In this document: in pieces, positions 1 to 6,783 of the stretch
How positions within the stretch are numbered: position 1 is the first letter of the stretch
How the letters are laid out: every line of letters begins with the position of its first letter
Assembly (NCBI GenBank): GCA_036940085.1
Contig: JALLBK010000364.1
Location: 1-14,040 of the forward strand
DNA: 14,040 nucleotides
Direction of reading: 5' to 3'
Source of the DNA: Discostella pseudostelligera
Lineage: Eukaryota; Bacillariophyta; Thalassiosirophyceae; Thalassiosirales; Thalassiosiraceae
Made by a program: the position numbers and the translations under genes
Notes under the pieces: generated by a model
Database searches by the model: none
What the model saw: the letters and a program-made list of their open reading frames with translations, nothing else
Told to the model about the DNA's origin: nothing

Positions 1-402
1 ACTTCCCTCCAAAGCCCCTATAAGGCAATGAAGAGCGCGCACCTTTGTATCAATAGTCGCCGTTGGTTGAAATGCTGGTCCCAAACTTGTCACGAGAAGT
101 GCTAACGCTCCATTCGGCGTGCTCGACGACGCCATCAGAACATCTTGGGTTACCGTAGAAGAAACAGATGGCGACGCTGGAATGGCTAATCGATTATTGG
201 TTGAATCGTCGTCCGAAGAACGCGATGACGATGACGATAGCTTCTCAAAATGCGAACGGGCCTCGTTCCTAAGACGCAAAGCGACTTCATCGCCGCCGCC
301 TTTACCATTAAGATCTTGGGACGACGACGACGACGACGACTGCTGGCTGTCATCTTTCCCGACGGTGCACAATTCAAGCCATGGCTGGAAGGGATTACTC
401 AT
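1..402 (-). CDS. MMS19: MMS19-like protein, N-terminal fragment (runs off left edge)
   Basis: An open minus-strand frame begins at the ATG at 402-400 and continues for 134 codons to the window edge without a stop. An in-frame TAA lies five codons upstream, so this is the first usable Met. The first ~85 residues are low complexity, with a run of six Ser and an Asp/Ser-rich stretch. After them comes a helical segment, LLVTSLGPAF followed by KVRALHCLIGALEG. This resembles the first HEAT-like helices of MMS19 (pattern LVE-LG-L, then R-RG-LL). MMS19 is the targeting subunit of the cytosolic iron-sulfur assembly complex and delivers Fe-S clusters to DNA repair and replication enzymes. Only the extreme N-terminus is present, so the assignment is tentative; another HEAT-repeat protein is possible. 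The Arg-rich frame on the same strand and the plus-strand frame across this region are shadows of the TCG/GAC repeats. Confidence 0.5.
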   Translation of the reverse strand, partial: MSNPFQPWLELCTVGKDDSQQSSSSSSSQDLNGKGGGDEVALRLRNEARSHFEKLSSSSSRSSDDDSTNNRLAIPASPSVSSTVTQDVLMASSSTPNGALALLVTSLGPAFQPTATIDTKVRALHCLIGALEGS

Positions 403-556
403 TGACGTGCTTGCTTACGCTGCGCTGCTACTCCCCACCCTAGAGATAGATGTGTCGAGGTTGAGAGGTATTACTACTTAGTAGAGTGAGATGGAGGATC
501 TTGGATCTTGGGGCGGGCGCGCGGGTGGCGATGATGCACGCACTTCCAAGTGGCAG

Positions 557-570
557 TTTTGGCGGGAAAA
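557..570 (+). promoter_or_regulatory. E2F-type site TTTTGGCGGGAAAA
   Basis: The sequence is a full match to the E2F/DP consensus (TTTSSCGC, extended form TTTGGCGGGAAA) and is nearly symmetrical, with T and A flanks. It lies about 155 nt upstream of the MMS19-like ATG. E2F/DP factors drive G1/S genes in animals and plants. That this site is functional here is inference from sequence. Confidence 0.5.
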
Positions 571-581
571 TCCTCCTTCCC

Positions 582-596
582 TTCCCGCCATATTTT
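582..596 (-). promoter_or_regulatory. E2F-type site TTCCCGCCATATTTT
   Basis: This is a second GGCGGGAA core in the opposite orientation, 11 nt after the previous site. Such paired and inverted spacing is common in cell-cycle promoters. The flank is TATTTT rather than AAA, so the match is weaker. Confidence 0.4.
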
Positions 597-620
597 ATCG
601 CCACATTCTCGCACAATAAG

Positions 621-633
621 TTGGCGGGAGAAG
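621..633 (+). promoter_or_regulatory. E2F-type site TTGGCGGGAGAAG
   Basis: This is the third GGCGGGA core in the cluster, in the same orientation as the first. The right flank deviates (GAG rather than AAA). Confidence 0.35.
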
Positions 634-765
634 AAGCGCCACAAAAGGTAATACTGGTGCTCGCTCCTGCTGGTTCAAAAGAGAGTGAACACTCGTCATA
701 CTATTTACCAATCTCCATCACGCTGAAGAATCATTTGTACTTCTTTATCAAGATTAGCTAGTCTA

Positions 766-3700
766 TTATTTACATGGCTGATTAGAACTCAGCTCGATTC
801 TTTTGTTGGATCCTATCAAGTCAACGATTTCTTCATCAGCATCCTCTCCTGCGCGTGGACTCTTGCAGATTTTCACACTCGAGCGGGTTAATGTTTTGTG
901 AAGCACTGAATATGCTTCTTCGTATAATTGGCAGGGCAGTACACCATCGACAAATAGCGAAGCAAGGTATGAAAATCCTAAGAAACCATCAAAGCAAAAC
1001 AAGCCAAGCACCACCAGCAACAGCATTCCGAACCCAAACATTGGATTGGCCATTTTTCCTATTTGCGGAGACCCCGCAGGCTCTACAGCCCCTGGCGGTA
1101 GCAGCCAGTCTAGAGCATTGAACAATATCTGTGCTCCTGCAGAATAAACTTGTAGAGGATAATGGACACCGTCGTGGCTTTCTGAAACTCTCGATCGAGT
1201 AAATGCTGTACCATCAATCACAAATGATGATGAACTTATTATACCGTTGCGTGAATAAGCAGCTCGCATTTCTTCCATATCTTCCTCGCGCATGTGATCC
1301 CGCTTTTCCTCCGTATTCAATGCATCCGTGTTTATTGTCGTAGGTACAAACCACACAACTGCAGCACCGAACTCTTGTGATTGTCGCATTTCATATCCGA
1401 GGTCTAGCAACGTGGCAGTATGAGACTGGCGGTCTTCATCGGTAGCATAACCATGGAGCAGATCCCAGGCTCCTCCGCCTAAAACAATGAGATGAGGCAG
1501 TTGTTTCCCCGATTCCTCTAACGTCTGTCGATTGATTTCTTTGATAATACTGAGTTGGTCGATTGCAAGTGGTGCCCATTTGAAATCAATTGGTGTTGTG
1601 CCCCACAGAGTATTGTTTATATCTGCATGCTTAGGACCAGTTGCATTGTACGCGCCAGAGTCTTTGATTCCCATTGCCTGCATTGATGCATGATAGAGAT
1701 ATCGTGTCATGCTATCTCCAATAAAAACGACTTCACGGCCATTAAGTGATTGCTTCAACTTTGCTTCGTCCCTGTGGCCGAATCTGCAGTGGGAACGAGA
1801 CGGTTGCACTTCCCATGCCCACACATAAGAATTTCCCTGGGATACACAAGCTCCAAAAGATGCCGAATGGTGATTTCGATATGCCATTCCGTGGCTGGAC
1901 TCGTTACATCCATCAATTGGTATCCACTTTCCATCGTTTGCAAACGCGTCGCATCTTGGAGGGAGGGGACCGATAGAGGAAGCTCCAAATGCTGCAAATC
2001 CATTCCATGTTAAGCCCAGCACCAGTAGAGCCATCGCTCCAATCAAAAGAGGAACACACTTCGAGTAGTTCGATACTGTGGGATACTCGGATTTCTCAGT
2101 TTGGGAAGTTGCTGCGTGGTCATCATCAAGTTCGCCTTCAATGCATTCCTTACTACTTTTCACAGTCTTTTGGAATCCGTCCCAACTCGAGTCAATCACA
2201 GCTTGATACAACAGTGCACCACACACCATTGATACCATGCCTACAGTAGGCAGATTTATCATATCCATCCCTTCCAGTAATGAGGCTGTGCAATAAAATG
2301 CACCTATAGCAAAGGCCAAGCAGACCAACGAGTTTATACACCCTCTAGCATCATTCGGCAAAAGAATCCCACGAAGTATCAATGTCAAATCGTGCAATTT
2401 ACGAGAGATCAGGACGTAGAGATACGTCACTAGAGCCAAATTGACCCGCGGCCAACCAGGCAATAACACCAAAATCGTCTTGGAGTTGGATGTCAACCAT
2501 ATGTGATGTTGCATCAGGTAGGTCTCTAATGTTGTCTTTCCAATATTGTGCAATAGCTTCATCGAGTATGATCTCATTTTAGGCGTTAGATTCCGGAGGT
2601 AGACGTAGGTCAGAAGTGGTATGAAACCAAAGTAGGGATTGGTGGAATTGTATGGTATTTTGGAATACATCAATGGGCCGTTCACCCAAAGAATTAATGC
2701 GAACAACATCCCCGTAGCCACAGTCAGTTTACCCATCCACTGCCGATGCATACTCTGCGCTTCCAACTTTCGATAGAATAACGATACTATCGGAAAATTG
2801 AGGGCGAATATCATTCCGAGCAGTGTGCTCCAGTGATCCAGATAGGATCGAAAGTACCACTCCCATTTGGAGCCCATAGTAGCCCCTACTATTGGATCAT
2901 CTGACAAAAACCATTTGTGCATCATATCGAACATTCCATTGTCGCAATCCCACATTAGGAAAATGAGAATTGCTAACACCCCGACCTTGATACGGATCCA
3001 CCACTTGGTATAATTGCGTTCTTTCCCAATTGCCATGACTGCGTATACCATGAGGAAGAAGTAAGTGTGCAACGGGCAGATGTAGTATAGAATATAGGGA
3101 TTGCCATGTGTCAAACACAGGAAGAAGACGAGGAAATTCAACCTCCACAACATTTGTAGGACACGTGGGAGGGAGTAATCGTTTGCCATGTAGAAGAAGG
3201 AGACATTGCCAAACCCAGTCATCCACACGTAGCAAGTAATCATGACCCGAATGCCATTGTAGACCTCCGAGGCATGCATGTAGTGATATAGCAAGAATGT
3301 AAATTGCATCCAACCCTTCCACTCTTCAGTTTGATAACGATTCAACACTTCGTTGTTCGGGGAGGGCGCGGTAGCAGCTACTACTGGTTGATGTTCAGAC
3401 TGTTCATGCTCCCGATTGATTTGTCGCGTCGTGGTATCTGTAACTTTCACACTCCTATGACCGCCAGATAATTGTTTACTCTTTCTATCGATCACATCAT
3501 TCCTCTTCAATGAGTATCCCCCCGCAAATATCACAACCAATATGGTCCAGAAGAAAAATTCATCTCTATCATATGTCTTCTCCTCGTGAAAATAGGGTGG
3601 ATGGCGCTCACAGATGTAGCTGTAAAATAAAATGAGACCAAAGATTGTAGAGTTGGAAAGGAGGTTATAAATGGATGGAAGAGAGGCAATATCGAGCGGT

Positions 3701-3921
3701 CGAGACTTTTCGTTGTCTCCGCTCGTGGTAGTGTGGCTGGCACCATTCCTCCACCGCAATGATCCCGTGAGCCACAAGCGAGCAACCAAACTTGCGGTAG
3801 TGAAAATGATGGAACCAAAGAACATGGTCATTGCAACTGTGGTAGTGTTTGCACCAGCGAGGGCATGATTTTCAGCATCAAGCTGGTGTATGGCGTACTT
3901 CTCGTGGATGTCGTCATTCAT
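766..3921 (-). CDS. RWA/Cas1p-type acyltransferase fused to TBL-like SGNH domain (polysaccharide O-acetylation)
   Basis: The 1051-residue protein is encoded without introns. After one N-terminal membrane segment (~30-52) comes a multi-span Cas1_AcylT domain (~85-575). It carries family landmarks: the ICER motif (103-106), QTEEWKGWMQ (197-206), the YYICPLHTYFF stretch with a conserved His (~279-289), and GKTTLETYLMQHHIWL (461-476). Another membrane span (~621-645) leads to a Cys- and Trp-rich PMR5N-like part (C657, W666, C672, C692, W701, W703, C712). A PC-esterase/SGNH domain follows, with GDSM (Ser737), GGGAWD (815-820) and DGVH (Asp917, His920). Further membrane segments lie at ~958-990. 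Known relatives (plant RWA with TBL, animal CASD1, fungal Cas1p) O-acetylate polysaccharides or sialic acids in the Golgi. I infer acetylation of a cell-wall or secreted glycan. Not seen in the best-known relatives is the order: membrane domain first, SGNH last. It is unrelated to CRISPR Cas1. Confidence 0.85.
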   Translation of the reverse strand: MNDDIHEKYAIHQLDAENHALAGANTTTVAMTMFFGSIIFTTASLVARLWLTGSLRWRNGASHTTTSGDNEKSRPLDIASLPSIYNLLSNSTIFGLILFYSYICERHPPYFHEEKTYDRDEFFFWTILVVIFAGGYSLKRNDVIDRKSKQLSGGHRSVKVTDTTTRQINREHEQSEHQPVVAATAPSPNNEVLNRYQTEEWKGWMQFTFLLYHYMHASEVYNGIRVMITCYVWMTGFGNVSFFYMANDYSLPRVLQMLWRLNFLVFFLCLTHGNPYILYYICPLHTYFFLMVYAVMAIGKERNYTKWWIRIKVGVLAILIFLMWDCDNGMFDMMHKWFLSDDPIVGATMGSKWEWYFRSYLDHWSTLLGMIFALNFPIVSLFYRKLEAQSMHRQWMGKLTVATGMLFALILWVNGPLMYSKIPYNSTNPYFGFIPLLTYVYLRNLTPKMRSYSMKLLHNIGKTTLETYLMQHHIWLTSNSKTILVLLPGWPRVNLALVTYLYVLISRKLHDLTLILRGILLPNDARGCINSLVCLAFAIGAFYCTASLLEGMDMINLPTVGMVSMVCGALLYQAVIDSSWDGFQKTVKSSKECIEGELDDDHAATSQTEKSEYPTVSNYSKCVPLLIGAMALLVLGLTWNGFAAFGASSIGPLPPRCDAFANDGKWIPIDGCNESSHGMAYRNHHSASFGACVSQGNSYVWAWEVQPSRSHCRFGHRDEAKLKQSLNGREVVFIGDSMTRYLYHASMQAMGIKDSGAYNATGPKHADINNTLWGTTPIDFKWAPLAIDQLSIIKEINRQTLEESGKQLPHLIVLGGGAWDLLHGYATDEDRQSHTATLLDLGYEMRQSQEFGAAVVWFVPTTINTDALNTEEKRDHMREEDMEEMRAAYSRNGIISSSSFVIDGTAFTRSRVSESHDGVHYPLQVYSAGAQILFNALDWLLPPGAVEPAGSPQIGKMANPMFGFGMLLLVVLGLFCFDGFLGFSYLASLFVDGVLPCQLYEEAYSVLHKTLTRSSVKICKSPRAGEDADEEIVDLIGSNKRIELSSNQPCK

Positions 3922-4111
3922 TGTGAATTTAGCAGTCCTGATGGTGAGCAGACGTCAACTAAGCGTCGATCATGATAGTATGGTAGTATCTCTAGAGAGT
4001 AGTAGTAGTAGGGCCCATAGTCTCGTCATTGTCATCGTCTTGGGGTCTTGTGCCTCAACCTCAAACGCACAGTGGGGAAGCACCGAATTGAGTCGAGTCA
4101 ATTAAGACTCC

Positions 4112-4122
4112 TCCCGCCAAAA
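4112..4122 (-). promoter_or_regulatory. E2F-like site TCCCGCCAAAA
   Basis: On the minus strand this reads TTTTGGCGGGA, a good E2F/DP match. It lies about 190 nt upstream of the acyltransferase ATG and about 400 nt upstream of the DNAJC11 ATG. Confidence 0.4.
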
Positions 4123-4180
4123 CCTTGCTTTGTCTGACTCCTCTGTAGCCAGTACTGGTTTACGGAGTCCGACGTTGAAT

Positions 4181-4261
4181 GTACTGATTCCTCGTTTTTA
4201 AAAATGACATGAATTCAAATTCAAATTCTTCAAATCATATGCTTAGTACTGATTCCTTCGT
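4181..4261. repeat. Direct repeat GTACTGATTCCT(T)CGT, two copies
   Basis: Copies at 4181-4195 and 4246-4261 differ by a single inserted T and start 65 nt apart. A looser relative, AGTACTGGTTTACGG, precedes them at about 4151. The repeat lies outside any gene. It may be a duplicated regulatory element or simple local duplication. Confidence 0.5.
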
Positions 4262-4294
4262 ATTTACGATGATGTACCGCCGTCGCAATTAGTC

Positions 4295-4304
4295 TCCCGC
4301 CAAA
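4295..4304 (-). promoter_or_regulatory. E2F-like site TCCCGCCAAA
   Basis: The minus-strand reading TTTGGCGGGA is a second strong E2F-type match, about 217 nt upstream of the DNAJC11 ATG. A CACGTG box follows at 4312-4317. Confidence 0.4.
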
Positions 4305-4311
4305 TATTTGC

Positions 4312-4317
4312 CACGTG
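4312..4317. promoter_or_regulatory. CACGTG (E-box/G-box)
   Basis: This palindromic hexamer is recognised by bHLH and bZIP factors in many eukaryotes. It lies next to an E2F-like core in the divergent promoter. A single hexamer can occur by chance. Confidence 0.25.
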
Positions 4318-4355
4318 TAGGCCTCAATAGTCGAGTCTTTTCATGCTCTCGCGTC

Positions 4356-4363
4356 TCCCGCCG
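4356..4363 (-). promoter_or_regulatory. Weak E2F-like core TCCCGCCG
   Basis: This is the third TCCCGCC core in the region. It lacks the A-rich flank and is the least convincing of the three. Confidence 0.25.
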
Positions 4364-4398
4364 CAGCAAACATCACCGCCACTCCAGCTACCATAGGA

Positions 4399-4404
4399 TA
4401 TAAA
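4399..4404 (+). promoter_or_regulatory. TATA box candidate for DNAJC11 gene
   Basis: TATAAA occurs within GGATATAAACC, 117 nt upstream of the chosen ATG. That leaves room for a 5' leader of about 85 nt. It lies between the E2F-like cores and the palindrome, in the expected orientation. Confidence 0.4.
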
Positions 4405-4418
4405 CCATTATTCATTTC

Positions 4419-4434
4419 CAATTCCATGGAATTG
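4419..4434. repeat. Perfect 16-bp palindrome CAATTCCATGGAATTG
   Basis: The sequence equals its own reverse complement and is centred about 27 nt downstream of the TATA box, near the expected transcription start. It could bind a dimeric factor or form a small hairpin in the transcript. Confidence 0.6.
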
Positions 4435-4510
4435 ATACTCCATTATTTACCCTGTCTCACTATACTAGAGTTCTAACCAACCAACCCACTGCCACTCCCT
4501 TCGAGCCTTC

Positions 4511-4618
4511 ATGCACCATCATGAACGGCAGCGGCCACACCGACCGCAGCGGCAACGGCGGCCGCAGATCCTTCCGTCGCAGCCCATACGCAGTGCTGAA
4601 TTTGTCACACGGATCTGA
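4511..4618 (+). other. Possible upstream ORF overlapping the DNAJC11 start
   Basis: An ATG ten nt before the main start opens a 35-codon out-of-frame reading that ends at the TGA at 4616-4618, inside the J-domain coding region. Its context (TTC before ATG) is poor, while the main ATG has A at -3. Leaky scanning would therefore favour the main start. It would dampen translation only if the leader begins upstream of 4511. Confidence 0.25.
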
Positions 4619-6685
4619 CTCGATGCACCACCCCATCAATAGGGATAAAATTCGAGAATCCTACAAACGATTATCACGTCTACTTCATCCCGACAAACGT
4701 CCTGCGGGGAAAGAACGGGATGATGCTCAGGAATTATTTATTGAGATACAACATGCATGTAAGTCGAATGCATTATGGCATGCACTTCCTCATTAGCTAA
4801 CACTAATTCGTGTCATAAATGTCACTCATCGGCATGTGTTCCAGACGAAACTCTAGACAATCCTGTTCTTCGTCAAGCATATGATAACTTTGGTTATGCC
4901 GCCGTGGAAATCATCCGTCATAACCGGTATGCACCCTATTCACTCTATTCACGACTATCTAAAATTCATGATGAAGGTAAGCCAAATGAGGCATTGGAGG
5001 TGCTTCACACTGTCTTGGAGGATATAAAACAAGATCAACGTAGAATGAAATGGTTATGGAATGCCGATGTAGAGGTCAATATGCATACATATAGCTCACC
5101 TGAGGGTAGAATTGAATCAGTAGACGTTTCTTCCACCAATGTATCACTCTCGGCATCTGTTCCCGTACCACCCCAAATTGCACCATCACCCTTCCCGACA
5201 CAATCCGGCAACGATACCAATCAATATCAACAATCAGCACCTCCCAACAGACAAAGGATGCAACTCAGCATAGGAGGACAAGCCAATCTTAAGAATGGCA
5301 TGGGATCAACTCAGGGGACGATTTCGGCAAATTACCAACCAGTGGCCCACACCAGCATCACTTCCGATATTGCTATTGGGCGAAAAATTGAGTCCTCAAT
5401 ATCCTCCTCCACCGTATTAGCCAATGGAACTGGCCTATCTGCAAAAGTTTCTCGTCAGATACTATTCCAGAGACAGAAGAATGATGACGGAGAAGGGCAG
5501 CTTGCATTCGGATTTACATCAAACCGCAGACTTACCATGTTTCATGGACGGACAGTCCACGCAATGTTTGCTTTGGGTGTTGGATCCGACCTAGCCATGC
5601 ATTATGGACTACTTTCACTGACGACATGGGGTATCGCATCGGCAAGTAGTGATGACGAACTTAAACGTCCTCCGCCACGGTTAACTGCCAAGCTGTCCAT
5701 AGGCACCCAGTTTCCATTTGAGTGTAGCATCGATCAATCTCATTTGTTCAATTCACCTCACAGGTCGGGACGAGCATCCCTAGCCTGGAGTCCCATAAAG
5801 GGATGTAAATTGAAAGCAATGCTCTCACGTGAATTATTTAGGAAATGCGCCCATGACCAAAGCAAATTTGCATCCAACCTTGGCATTGGAGTCGAACATA
5901 CCGGTCTATTTGGTTTCAAGTGGCTCATTCATTATCAACGCCCCGAGGGCTTGACTTTGCGGATACCCATATTTGTATCTAGTTTCTTATCTCCTGGTTA
6001 TTGGAATAGAGCATTGTCCATTTCACTATTCTCATTCGTCATTGATGAGGTAATTGAAGAGAGCTGGGGCTATTCACCATCAGCGGAGAATGAGGCTTCG
6101 CGCGTCGACAAGTCAATTTCCGCCAAAATGTCAATAAATGAAAAAGAACGACATTGGTTACATTCAATTGAGGCGAAACGAGCTGCAGAGCGCCAATTGT
6201 GTTTAATAGTACCAGTTGCCAGAGAGAAGCAACTCCGTGAAGAGTTAGCAAACGGACTGGTCATACTCAAAGCCACGTACATGGCGTATCCATTGCCCTC
6301 CGATTTATGTCCTAACATTTCGCTGGATGTCACACAACAATTGCAGTTTTGGGTTGATAATTCTCGGCTTTGTTTACCAGCATTATCGAAGAGTTCCCTC
6401 ATTGGGTTTTATGATTTGCACCATCACGCTGAGTCGACAGTTCAAGCTCTTCCTCGATGGAAATGCATGATAAATGGTTGGTTGTCACGGATTGGATTCA
6501 GAGGAATGACCCATCACTATCAATGCCAAACTGATCAGGAGCGCGAGGGTAGTGCTGCAGTGACACTTTCTGTGAGATATAAACACAATGGTGGAGTATA
6601 CGAAATTACAATTAGAGATGATGATGCATTGGAGCTACCTAGCAGCGGAGCCTTACACCTGGGCCCAAGCAAGGTTGTGTCATAA
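4521..6685 (+). CDS. DNAJC11: DNAJC11-type J-domain protein (one intron)
   Basis: Two exons, 4521-4758 and 4845-6685, join to a 692-residue protein. Splicing restores the J domain (~21-96): SPYAVLNL, the HPD motif at 56-58, then EIQHAYETLDNP and RQAYDNFG across the junction (Tyr80 is the split codon). A linker with Ser/Pro-rich stretches follows (~97-215), then a beta-rich middle (~216-475) like the barrel-like part of DNAJC11. A charged helix (~509-530) and the C-terminal DUF3395-type domain follow, with LIGFYDL at 598-604 and GGVYEITIRDDDALELP near the end. In animals DNAJC11 (about 559 residues) sits at the mitochondrial outer membrane with MICOS/SAM components, supports cristae, and activates Hsp70 through HPD. 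The extra length is mostly in the linkers. The start precedes the J domain by about 20 residues and has A at -3. Confidence 0.88.
4759..4844 (+). other. Spliceosomal intron in DNAJC11 gene (86 nt)
   Basis: The donor is GTAAGT and the acceptor TGTTCCAG. Branch candidates are CTAAC at 4797-4801 and CACTAAT just after. It is a phase-1 intron. Without splicing the frame stops at 4796; with it the J domain is complete and colinear with the family. Confidence 0.9.
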
Positions 6686-6783
6686 CAGTCGAATTAGAGC
6701 ATGTCAAGTGTAAAATGGATATGAATTAGGTCGCACAGATAATGGATTGTCAATATCTGTTCTCTTAATCCGCGACGATCGAT
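6686..6783. other. Convergent 3' intergenic gap
   Basis: The 98 nt between the DNAJC11 stop and the APC2 stop must contain both 3' ends, so transcripts may overlap. AGTGTAA occurs at 6707-6713, and the same word is found just after the TOM70 stop. No defined polyadenylation signal is recognised. Confidence 0.4.

Larger units (their letters stand above)
403..765 (-). promoter_or_regulatory. Upstream region of the MMS19-like gene
   Basis: This 363-nt gap separates the 5' end of the left-edge gene from the 3' end of the acyltransferase gene, both on the minus strand. It must therefore hold the promoter of the former and the 3' end of the latter. Three GGCGGGA-type sites lie within 77 nt (listed separately), and a GC-rich stretch with GGGCGGG is at 511-517. 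No convincing TATA box is seen. The 91-codon plus-strand frame here shows no recognisable domain and I do not accept it as a gene. Confidence 0.55.
3922..4520. promoter_or_regulatory. Divergent intergenic region (acyltransferase / DNAJC11)
   Basis: This 599-nt, comparatively AT-rich region serves two genes reading outward. It holds three TCCCGCC cores, one CACGTG, a TATA box on the DNAJC11 side, a 16-bp palindrome, a repeated GTACTGATTCCT element and an AATTCAAATTC run near 4211-4233. It also has several GAGTC/GACTC words near 4089-4142. No coding frame here has protein-like content. Confidence 0.6.

Noticed and set aside
186..377. Minus-strand frame with an Arg run
   Set aside because: It is a shifted reading of the same TCG repeat, internal to the better MMS19-like frame.
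119..481. 120-codon plus-strand frame
   Set aside because: It overlaps the MMS19-like frame. Its Asp runs are the complement of the TCG (Ser) repeats there, and it has no recognisable domain.
486..761. 91-codon plus-strand frame in the MMS19 promoter
   Set aside because: It has no domain-like content and is made largely from GC-rich and E2F-type promoter sequence.
2897..3322. 141-codon minus-strand frame
   Set aside because: It is an out-of-frame shadow of the membrane domain of the acyltransferase.
766..3921. Reading Cas1 as the CRISPR integrase
   Set aside because: The conserved blocks match Cas1p/RWA polysaccharide acetylation proteins with many membrane spans. No CRISPR repeats are present and the genome is eukaryotic.
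4775..4844. Separate start of a 636-codon protein at 4775
   Set aside because: The first 23 codons are intron sequence with clear donor, branch and acceptor sites. Splicing restores a complete J domain.
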